8,921 nucleotides of DNA from Alistipes sp. (GTDB taxonomy: Bacteria; Bacteroidota; Bacteroidia; Bacteroidales; Rikenellaceae). The notes under the pieces were generated by a model. The model was not told where the DNA came from, did no database searches, and saw nothing but the letters and a program-made list of their open reading frames with translations. The position numbers and the translations under genes are program-made. This document shows, piece by piece, positions 1 through 5,638 of the stretch. Numbering within the stretch: position 1 is the stretch's first letter; each line of letters opens with the position of its first letter. The stretch lies in assembly GCA_017934845.1 (NCBI GenBank), contig JAGBIR010000037.1, positions 1 through 8,921 of the forward strand. Direction: 5' to 3'.

Positions 1-1160
1 CTGGTGTGCGTCGTTGTGACCTGTTTATTGCGGTAAATCACGACGAGAATCAGAATATTCTGGCGGCTATTATGGCAAAGCAACTGGGAGCAAAAAAGTC
101 TATTGCGCGTGTCGATAATAACGAGTATCTCGAGCCGAATAATAAGGAGATGTTTATCGATATGGGTATCGACTACCTGTTCTATCCCGAGAAGGATGCC
201 GCGCTGGAGGTGATAAACCTGTTGGGTCACACTTCAACGTCGGACTATGTCGATTTCTCGGGCGGATTGCTCTCGCTTGTGGTGTTCCGCTTGGAGCCTA
301 CATCTCCGTTGCTGGGCCGTAAACTTATGGATTTGGCGAGCGATGGCTCAATTGCGGAGTTCCGCGCAGTAGCCATCACGCGTGGTAGCCAGACTATTAT
401 CCCGCGCGGTCAGGATGAGTTTCTGGAGGGCGATGTGGTCTATATCATCGCACGTCAGGATGTGGCACGACGTGTTGCCGAGCTGTCGGGTCAGAAGAGT
501 GTCGATGTAAACAACTTGATGATTTTGGGTGGCTCGCGCATCGGTATTCGAGTGGCGTTGGAGTTGCAGGATGATATAAACATCAAGATGGTCGATTATA
601 ATGGCGAGAAGGCTTATCGCTTGGCCGAGATGCTTGATAAGACGCTTATCATTCACGAGGATGGCCGCAATCTGGATGCTATGCTGGAGGAGGGACTCTC
701 GAATATGGATGCCTTCTTGGCTGTTACGGGCCGTAGTGAGACCAATATCTTGGCAGCTATGCAGGCAAAGCGTATGGGTGTGAAGAAGGTTATTGCCGAG
801 GTCGAGAACCTTAACTATATCCGCTTGGCCGAGAGTGTCGGAATCGATACGATTATAAACAAAAAGCGCGTTACGGCGTCGAATATCTTCCGCTTTACTA
901 TGTCAACCGATGTGCAGGCTATTCGTTGCTTGACCGGTAGCGAGGCCGAGGTACTGGAGTTTATCGTGAAGCCTAACTCGCCGGCAACGAAGGCTATGAT
1001 TAAGGATATGCAGCTGCCGCAGGATATGATTATTGGTGGTATCGTGCGTGGCGATAAGGTGTTTATTGCGGTGGGAGATACCCAGATGCAGGCTTACGAC
1101 CGCGTGGTGGTCTTTGCTATGCCGGCATCTATTGCTCGCGCGGGTGAGTTCTTTAATTAG
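1..1160 (+). CDS. trkA: Trk system potassium-uptake protein TrkA (5' end cut by window)
   Basis: Peripheral cytoplasmic subunit that binds nucleotide and gates a Trk/Ktr-type K+ channel. About 385 residues are visible. The reading frame is open from the first base and lacks the first Rossmann GxGxxG strand, so roughly 60-70 N-terminal residues lie upstream; the GTG at 6 is not a real start. Counting from that GTG codon, residues 1-65 are the end of the first RCK/TrkA-N domain (DLFIAVNHDENQN). Residues 85-160 are the first TrkA-C domain. Residues 168-290 are a second TrkA-N domain with the loop GGSRIG at 175-180 and the repeated DAFLAVTGRSETN motif. Residues 310-380 are a second TrkA-C domain. 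The two-fold repeat fits full-length TrkA of about 450 residues. No trkH follows; a kinase gene begins 42 bases downstream. Family assignment is confident. Confidence 0.93.
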   Translation, partial: GVRRCDLFIAVNHDENQNILAAIMAKQLGAKKSIARVDNNEYLEPNNKEMFIDMGIDYLFYPEKDAALEVINLLGHTSTSDYVDFSGGLLSLVVFRLEPTSPLLGRKLMDLASDGSIAEFRAVAITRGSQTIIPRGQDEFLEGDVVYIIARQDVARRVAELSGQKSVDVNNLMILGGSRIGIRVALELQDDINIKMVDYNGEKAYRLAEMLDKTLIIHEDGRNLDAMLEEGLSNMDAFLAVTGRSETNILAAMQAKRMGVKKVIAEVENLNYIRLAESVGIDTIINKKRVTASNIFRFTMSTDVQAIRCLTGSEAEVLEFIVKPNSPATKAMIKDMQLPQDMIIGGIVRGDKVFIAVGDTQMQAYDRVVVFAMPASIARAGEFFN

Positions 1161-1202
1161 CCGAGCACTTGAAAAGAGAAGAAACAAAAAAGATATAAGA
1201 TT

Positions 1203-1814
1203 ATGTATATAGCAATTGCGGGTAATATTGGTAGCGGTAAGACTACTCTTACCGAAATTTTAACCCGTCGATATGGGGCGAAAGCCTATTATGAGGAGAC
1301 CGATAATCCCTATCTGGGCGACTTCTATAACGATATGAGCCGTTGGGCGTTTCAGTTGCAGATTTCGTTCCTCGGTAGCCGTATTCAGCAGACACTCGAT
1401 ATGTTGTCGAGTGGCGATGAGAACATTTTTCAGGATCGTACGATTTATGAGGATGCTCACATCTTTGCCGATAATCTGCACGCTATGGGGCTTATGTCAA
1501 CACGCGATTTCGGAACATATATGAAGATTTTCGAGCTTACGACAAATCTCATTCCGCAACCCGACGTGCTGATATATCTGCGTGCAAGTATTCCTACGCT
1601 TATTACGCAAATCAAGCGTCGTGGACGTGACTACGAGATGAATATCGACGAGGATTATCTCAGGCGTCTGAACGAGAAGTACGAGCATTGGATTAACGAT
1701 ATCTATCGCGGTAAGTTGCTTATTGTGGATAAGGATGTCGATGATTTTGTGGCCGATCCTACCATTATCGACCGTATCTGCCAGCAGCTGGATGAGATGG
1801 TTGCAAATAAGTAG
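1203..1814 (+). CDS. Deoxynucleoside kinase (dNK family)
   Basis: Phosphorylates deoxynucleosides to 5'-monophosphates with ATP for dNTP salvage; cytoplasmic. The protein has 203 residues, normal for bacterial members of the dNK (PF01712) family. A Walker A P-loop is near the start (GNIGSGKTT, residues 7-15). Acidic residues E31-E32 probably belong to the substrate pocket, and a DRT triplet at 78-80 corresponds to the family's DRS/ERS motif. An Arg-rich lid lies at 139-142 (RRGR), followed by D143-Y144. The ATG at 1203 is preceded by an A-rich stretch (about 1173-1200) and no Shine-Dalgarno, as is usual in Bacteroidota; the P-loop position confirms this start. Base specificity (dA/dG versus dC/dT) cannot be read from sequence alone. 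The stop is 8 bases before the next ATG, suggesting an operon. Confidence 0.92.
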   Translation: MYIAIAGNIGSGKTTLTEILTRRYGAKAYYEETDNPYLGDFYNDMSRWAFQLQISFLGSRIQQTLDMLSSGDENIFQDRTIYEDAHIFADNLHAMGLMSTRDFGTYMKIFELTTNLIPQPDVLIYLRASIPTLITQIKRRGRDYEMNIDEDYLRRLNEKYEHWINDIYRGKLLIVDKDVDDFVADPTIIDRICQQLDEMVANK

Positions 1815-1822
1815 TTTTGCCG

Positions 1823-3211
1823 ATGACGTTGCCTGAATTGTTTGTCGAGCGTATGCGTCGCGAGTTGGGCGAGGCGGAGGCGGAGAGGTTGTGTTCGGCC
1901 CTTTCGCTGGAGCCGTCAACATCGGTGCGATTAAATCCGCGTAAGCCGACAAATAGGGTGTGGAATGGCGAGAGTTTGGCGTGGAACGGTAATGGACGTC
2001 GTTTGAACGAGCGGCCGAGTTTTACTATGGATCCTCATTTCCACGCGGGCGCATATTATGTGCAGGAGGCGAGCTCTCAATTCACTGGTTATATTATCGA
2101 GCAGGTGATGGGTGGTGGCGAGGAGTGTCGAGGCCTTCGCTTGTTGGATATGTGTGCTGCGCCAGGAGGTAAGAGTACGCACTATGCCGCGTTAGTCGGT
2201 GCGGAGGGCTTGGTTGTGGCGAATGAGATAAATCGCTCGCGTGCTGCCGTTTTGGCCGACAATGTAAGGAAATGGGGTACGGCAAATATGGTTGTTTCCT
2301 GCAACGATTCATCGCGCGCAGTGCAATTGGAGGAGTGGTTCGATGTGGTGGCTGTGGATGCACCCTGCTCGGGCGAGGGAATGTTCCGAAAGTCGGATGA
2401 GGCTGGTGAGCAGTGGAGCGAAGGCAATGTCGCGATGTGCGCCGAACGACAATGGGAGATAGTGCAGAATGCCTTTCGTGCTTTACGCCCTGGAGGAGTG
2501 CTGTTGTATAGCACTTGTACGTTCAATCGCTCGGAGGATGAAGATGTAGTAGCCCGATTGATGGAGGCCTATGGCGAGGAGTTGTGCGAGGCCGAGGCTG
2601 TCGCGACCGATGAGTCGTGGGGCGTTGTCGTGGGGCGTGAAGGGGTGTTCCAAACCTTCCGTTTCTTCCCGCACAGAGTGCCGGGCGAGGGCATGTTTAT
2701 GGCCGTAGCTCGAAAGGCGGGTGAGAGCCGTTCGCGTCGAAAGATAAAGAGCCGCAGCAAGACTGTCGTGCGTGTGGATAAACGTACGAGTGAGGAGCTT
2801 GGCCGATGGATAGTTACACCTGAGGAGTACTCGTTTTTTCAGGCCGGAGAGATGCTTTATGGCTGCCGCAAGTCACATTTCGAGGATATCGAAATGTTGT
2901 CGGGCGTAATGTCGGTTATCTACTCGGGAGTGGCTATGGGTCAGATATTTAAGGGTAAGTTGAAACCCGATGCTGCGCTGGCACTGTGTGCCGATGTGAA
3001 TCGTAAGGCAACGGAGTGCCGCGAGGTGGATTTGACTACGGCGTTGCAGTTTTTGGGTAAGCAGGATTTGGGAGCAGAGGTGTTTGCCGAGGGAGTTAAT
3101 ATGGTGATATATGAGGGCCTGCCACTCGGCTTTGTAAAACGTGTCGGAGCAAGGGTTAACAATATGTATCCCAACTCGTTGCGTATATTGAAACAGATAA
3201 ACGAAATATAG
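1823..3211 (+). CDS. rsmF: RsmF-like rRNA cytosine-C5 methyltransferase (NOL1/NOP2/Sun family)
   Basis: SAM-dependent RNA m5C methyltransferase, 462 residues. E. coli RsmF, the closest named relative, methylates C1407 of 16S rRNA; the same target is inferred here, not shown. Residues 1-60 form the short N-terminal RNA-binding part. The SAM motif DMCAAPGGKS is at 109-118. Motif IV (DAPCSGEGMFRK) carries C182 and motif VI (YSTCTF) carries C232, the pair of cysteines used for release and catalysis in this family. From about 310 to the end is the PUA-like C-terminal region of RsmF-type enzymes, ending in the typical YPNSLRI. ATG at 1823 is preferred over an in-frame TTG at 1817 because it gives the usual MTLPELF start. 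Arginine codons include many CGA and AGG, unlike the zinc-ribbon gene downstream. Another Sun-family target is possible. Confidence 0.9.
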   Translation: MTLPELFVERMRRELGEAEAERLCSALSLEPSTSVRLNPRKPTNRVWNGESLAWNGNGRRLNERPSFTMDPHFHAGAYYVQEASSQFTGYIIEQVMGGGEECRGLRLLDMCAAPGGKSTHYAALVGAEGLVVANEINRSRAAVLADNVRKWGTANMVVSCNDSSRAVQLEEWFDVVAVDAPCSGEGMFRKSDEAGEQWSEGNVAMCAERQWEIVQNAFRALRPGGVLLYSTCTFNRSEDEDVVARLMEAYGEELCEAEAVATDESWGVVVGREGVFQTFRFFPHRVPGEGMFMAVARKAGESRSRRKIKSRSKTVVRVDKRTSEELGRWIVTPEEYSFFQAGEMLYGCRKSHFEDIEMLSGVMSVIYSGVAMGQIFKGKLKPDAALALCADVNRKATECREVDLTTALQFLGKQDLGAEVFAEGVNMVIYEGLPLGFVKRVGARVNNMYPNSLRILKQINEI

Positions 3212-3217
3212 ATAATT

Positions 3218-3775
3218 ATGGCAGTTAAAAAACTCTATTACTCGATGGGTGAGGTGGCCGAGATGTTCGATGTGAATCGTTCGTTGATACGCCATTGGGA
3301 GTCGAAATTCGATTGCTTGCGCCCGCACAAGAATCAGAAGGGTAACCGAATGTTTACCCCTGCCGATATTGAGAAACTCAAGCAGATTTATCACCTCGTA
3401 AAGGAGAAGGGTATGACGTTGGAGGGTGCCCGCAAGGCTATGAGGGGATCGTCGAATGTTGTATCGCGCGATACCGAACTTCTGGAGCGTCTGCAACGTA
3501 TTCGCTCGGCTTTGGTTGAGGTGCGTGAGGAGTTGAAGGCTGGCGACGACGAGCAGGTTGTGGAGTCAACGGCTCCAGCGTGGTCGGAGGCCGAGGAGAG
3601 TGCTGAGCCGGCGCGTAAAAAGCGTGAGGGTAAGGCAGTTACCGTTATCGAGAGTGGCGAGGATAAGGCTACTGCGACGGAGCAAAACGAGAAGTCAAAG
3701 CGTCGCGCTCCGCGAAAGAAGAAGGCCGACGAGGAGAAGGAGCTTTTCCCGTTCTATGAGCAGTCATTGTTTTAA
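3218..3775 (+). CDS. MerR-family transcriptional regulator
   Basis: DNA-binding protein of 185 residues. Residues 7-76 are a MerR-type winged helix-turn-helix: YYSMGEVAEMFDVN then RSLIRHWE (helix-turn-helix) and the wing with KGNRMFTPADIEKL. Residues 85-107 look like a short dimerisation helix. No effector domain or conserved metal-binding cysteines are visible; the only Cys is C33 in the wing region. The rest (about 108-170) is a low-complexity tail rich in Glu, Lys, Arg and Ala, probably disordered. The protein ends in FPFYEQSLF. This architecture resembles a MerR-like protein common in Bacteroidota whose regulon is, to my knowledge, undefined. The ATG is 6 bases after the methyltransferase stop and the Nif3-family gene follows after 12 bases, so it is probably part of one transcript. 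Target genes cannot be inferred. Confidence 0.87.
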   Translation: MAVKKLYYSMGEVAEMFDVNRSLIRHWESKFDCLRPHKNQKGNRMFTPADIEKLKQIYHLVKEKGMTLEGARKAMRGSSNVVSRDTELLERLQRIRSALVEVREELKAGDDEQVVESTAPAWSEAEESAEPARKKREGKAVTVIESGEDKATATEQNEKSKRRAPRKKKADEEKELFPFYEQSLF

Positions 3776-3787
3776 TTTTCTAAAGCG

Positions 3788-4576
3788 ATGAAAGTTAGAG
3801 AAATTACGGCTGTGATTGAGGCTTTTGCGCCGCTTTCACTGCAAGAGTCATACGATAATGCCGGTCTGATTGTTGGCCGTCCCGACGATGAGGTGCATAA
3901 GGCTCTGTTGGCAGTCGATGTAACCGAGGAGGTGTTGGCTGAGGCTGTCGCCGAGGGGTGCGATATGGTTATCACGCACCATCCGATAGTGTTTCATGCT
4001 ATGAAACGTTTTAATTCGGCAAGCCAGACCGAGCGTTGTGTCGAGGAGGCCATTCGTCGCGGTATAGTGCTTTATGCTGCGCATACCAACCTCGATAGTA
4101 CTCCGCGCGGTATGAGTTGGCGTGTTGCCGAGATGTTGGGCCTGAAAGATATAGAAGTTATGCAGGCGACAAATGCCGAGGGTGCGGGTTTCGGAGTAAC
4201 GGGCTCGCTATCGAAGAATATGCCGAGCGAGGAGTTTATGCGCAAGGTGATGTCGCTTTTTGGCGTAAAGGCCCTGCGTCATAGCGATATTGTTAAGCGC
4301 GAGGTCGGCCGTGTCGCTATCTGTACCGGTGCCGGAGGGTCGCTCATCGACATAGCCCGAGCATCTGGTGCCGACATCTATTTGACCGCCGATTTGAAGT
4401 ATAACGATTTTATGCGCCACGAAAATTCCATAATTTTGGTGGATATGGGACATTTTGAGAGTGAATATTGCGCAATTGAGCTTTTATTTGATATTTTATC
4501 AAAAAATTTGCTTACCTTTGCAGTTCGCAAGAGTGTGCACTCGCGAAACCCTGTTAACTATATGGTTGGCGAGTAG
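3788..4576 (+). CDS. Nif3-like dinuclear metal centre protein
   Basis: Member of the Nif3/YbgI family (PF01784), toroidal hexamers with a two-metal site, often annotated as GTP cyclohydrolase 1 type 2 homologues though the cellular role is unsettled. The protein has 262 residues, the short form without the PII-like insert found in some Gram-positive members. Expected metal ligands are present: H64 and H65 (THHP), D103 (HTNLDS), H222 and E226 (GHFESE). The SYDNAGLIVG segment (21-30) and the NPVNY ending are typical. The C-terminus runs three residues (VGE) beyond the usual NPxNY-plus-one-residue ending. Notably, the last 90 or so bases overlap a predicted promoter and a hairpin for the following gene. 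It begins 12 bases after the merR-type gene. Confidence 0.92.
   Translation: MKVREITAVIEAFAPLSLQESYDNAGLIVGRPDDEVHKALLAVDVTEEVLAEAVAEGCDMVITHHPIVFHAMKRFNSASQTERCVEEAIRRGIVLYAAHTNLDSTPRGMSWRVAEMLGLKDIEVMQATNAEGAGFGVTGSLSKNMPSEEFMRKVMSLFGVKALRHSDIVKREVGRVAICTGAGGSLIDIARASGADIYLTADLKYNDFMRHENSIILVDMGHFESEYCAIELLFDILSKNLLTFAVRKSVHSRNPVNYMVGE
4487..4520 (+). promoter_or_regulatory. Bacteroidota-type promoter inside the 3' end of the Nif3 gene
   Basis: An exact -7 element TAnnTTTG (TACCTTTG) lies at 4513-4520 and a TTTG at 4487-4490 serves as -33 element, with a 22-base spacer (slightly long). The local sequence is A/T-rich compared with the surrounding coding DNA, which fits a promoter. Transcription would start near 4524-4528, giving the zinc-ribbon gene its own message with a leader of about 180 bases. 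The 11 bases TTACCTTTGCA recur exactly at the nadE promoter. Confidence 0.65.
4524..4547 (+). promoter_or_regulatory. Stem-loop at the predicted 5' end of the zinc-ribbon mRNA
   Basis: Inverted repeat: TTCGC (4524-4528) pairs with GCGAA (4543-4547), and GAGTG (4531-4535) pairs with CACTC (4538-4542), ten pairs with a two-base AA bulge. The innermost pair probably opens to leave a four-base loop. It begins at the predicted transcription start, so it would cap the transcript as a 5'-terminal hairpin; such hairpins can protect mRNA from decay. As DNA it could instead be an operator. It also encodes residues near the Nif3 C-terminus. Confidence 0.5.
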
Positions 4577-4705
4577 ATGCGAGGTTAGGAAGTATGATGC
4601 CGAGTGGCGCGTAGTGTCGCAATTAGCGAGGCGTAATCGCATGATAGGTGGCGTAGCAAAATGGCATCGTTGCGTGTTAGGTTGTCTAAAACAAATTTAA
4701 GATAT
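4548..4705 (+). other. Leader of the zinc-ribbon gene with pairing potential
   Basis: Apart from the last codons of the Nif3 gene, this segment (4577-4705) holds no supportable gene. It can form a long-range stem: 4594-4602 against 4662-4670, nine pairs including two G-U. Inside it are alternative short hairpins where GCGA (4626-4629) can pair with TCGC at 4617-4620 or at 4637-4640. ATGCGA (4577-4582) is also complementary to TCGCAT (4637-4642). There is no U-tract, so transcription should read into the coding region. A structured 5' UTR or a processed small RNA are both possible. I could not match it to a known RNA family. Confidence 0.35.
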
Positions 4706-5455
4706 ATGGCACAAAAGAAAACATCGGAAGTTGATTACTCGATGCAGGAGAAGATTATGGCTCTGTATGAGTTGCAGAAGATTGATTCTCAGATCGACGA
4801 AATCAACAAAGTTAAGGGCGAGTTGCCTTTGGAGGTGCAGGACCTGGAGGATGAGACAGCAGGTTTGCAGACTCGTATCGACAATATCAATGCCGAGATT
4901 GAGGAGCTTAATTCTTTGACCAAGCAGCGTAAGCGCGAGGTTGATCAGGCCAAGATTCAGATCGCTCACTACAAGGAGCAGCAGAACAACGTGCGTAACA
5001 ATCGTGAGTACGATGCTATCACCAAGGAGATTGAGTATCAAGAGCTGGAGATTGAGCTTGCCGAGAAGCGTCTTAAGGAGTATGCTGGTGCAATGAAGGG
5101 CAAGAAGGTTCAGCTGGAGGATGCCGAGGCTGCAGCAGCCGAGCGTCAGATTGACCTCGCAGCCAAGAAGGCCGAGTTGGAGAGTATCGAGGCCGAGACT
5201 GCCGATCAGGTTAGTGCTCTTGAGGCAAAGGCTCAGAAGGCAAAGGTGAAGATCGACGAGCGTTTGTTGGCTGCATATAACCGTATCCGTAGCAGCGTTC
5301 GTAACGGCTTGGCGGTAGTTACTGTAAAGCGTGATGCTTGCGGTGGTTGCTTCAACCGTATCCCTCCCCAGCGTCAGGCTGATGTGCGTCAGGGTAAGAA
5401 GCTTATCGTTTGCGAGTATTGTGGACGTATTTTGGTAGCCGAGAACGAGGAGTAG
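4706..5455 (+). CDS. Coiled-coil protein with C-terminal C4 zinc ribbon
   Basis: A 249-residue protein of the PF02591 (C4-type zinc ribbon, formerly DUF164) family. Residues about 12-185 are a nearly continuous Glu/Lys/Gln-rich antiparallel coiled-coil hairpin. Residues 209-241 are the zinc ribbon, with C212-x2-C215 and C236-x2-C239. Relatives include Helicobacter HP0958/FlgZ and chlamydial CT398, which bind protein partners such as RpoN and, for HP0958, an mRNA; the role in Bacteroidota is not established. ATG at 4706 is chosen over an in-frame ATG at 4661 because it gives the family-like MAQKK start and follows an A-rich stretch. Of about 16 arginines all but one are CGT, a sign of high expression. 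It has its own predicted promoter upstream and a strong terminator downstream. Confidence 0.88.
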   Translation: MAQKKTSEVDYSMQEKIMALYELQKIDSQIDEINKVKGELPLEVQDLEDETAGLQTRIDNINAEIEELNSLTKQRKREVDQAKIQIAHYKEQQNNVRNNREYDAITKEIEYQELEIELAEKRLKEYAGAMKGKKVQLEDAEAAAAERQIDLAAKKAELESIEAETADQVSALEAKAQKAKVKIDERLLAAYNRIRSSVRNGLAVVTVKRDACGGCFNRIPPQRQADVRQGKKLIVCEYCGRILVAENEE

Positions 5456-5469
5456 TAAATTTTTTACTA
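5453..5469 (+). repeat. AT-rich inverted repeat overlapping the stop codon
   Basis: TAGTAAA (5453-5459) and TTTACTA (5463-5469) form a perfect 7-base inverted repeat with a 3-base loop, starting on the TAG stop. It is weak as an RNA hairpin because it is almost all A-U. It might help 3'-end formation together with the terminator 32 bases further on, or be chance. Confidence 0.3.
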
Positions 5470-5500
5470 ATTTGACCGTCCGAAAGCGGCAAAGTTTGAT

Positions 5501-5536
5501 AAAAGGGTGGATTCGATGGTAAATCTACCCTTTTTT
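5501..5536 (+). terminator. Intrinsic terminator after the zinc-ribbon gene
   Basis: A 13-pair stem with one G-U: 5501-5513 (AAAAGGGTGGATT) pairs with 5522-5534 (AATCTACCCTTTT), loop of 8 bases (5514-5521), followed by a run of six T (5531-5536) that overlaps the stem. The flanking A-run and T-run could also let it work in the opposite direction, but no minus-strand gene is present. It separates the upstream gene run from nadE. Confidence 0.85.
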
Positions 5537-5568
5537 ATGGTTATAATATACCTATATTTTATAAGAAA

Positions 5569-5601
5569 ATGGTAATAATTAATAAATATTAATTACCTTT
5601 G
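5569..5601 (+). promoter_or_regulatory. Predicted promoter of the nadE-rseC-rnf run
   Basis: An exact -7 element TAnnTTTG (TACCTTTG) is at 5594-5601 in very A/T-rich DNA downstream of a terminator. The -33 element is poor: the best-placed tetramer is ATGG at 5569-5572, matching TTTG at two of four positions. Transcription would begin near 5605-5609, giving a leader of about 30 bases before the nadE ATG. No operator-like repeat was seen. Confidence 0.65.
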
Positions 5602-5638
5602 CAACGTATTGGATTGATATATAAATTAAAATCAAAAT

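Noticed and set aside
1817..1822. TTG start giving two more residues to the rsmF-like protein
   Set aside because: ATG at 1823 is a standard start and matches the expected N-terminus.
2873..3496. 207-codon minus-strand open frame across the rsmF and merR genes
   Set aside because: Antisense to two supported genes across their junction, with no recognisable motif or start context.
3590..3760. Low-complexity charged region as a tandem repeat
   Set aside because: Residue composition is biased but no repeating unit is visible.
4579..4681. Near-repeat of TGCG(A)GTTAGG at 4578-4589 and 4671-4681
   Set aside because: Only about 10 matching bases with a length difference; too short to call a repeat.
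4661..4705. Upstream in-frame ATG adding 15 residues to the zinc-ribbon protein
   Set aside because: The added residues are not family-like and lie in the predicted structured leader; ATG 4706 has the A-rich context.
4524..4705. Known housekeeping RNA (RNase P, SRP, 6S or tmRNA) in the leader
   Set aside because: I could not find the conserved RNase P or SRP core sequences or a tRNA-like end, and no single long 6S-like hairpin forms; a covariance search could still change this.
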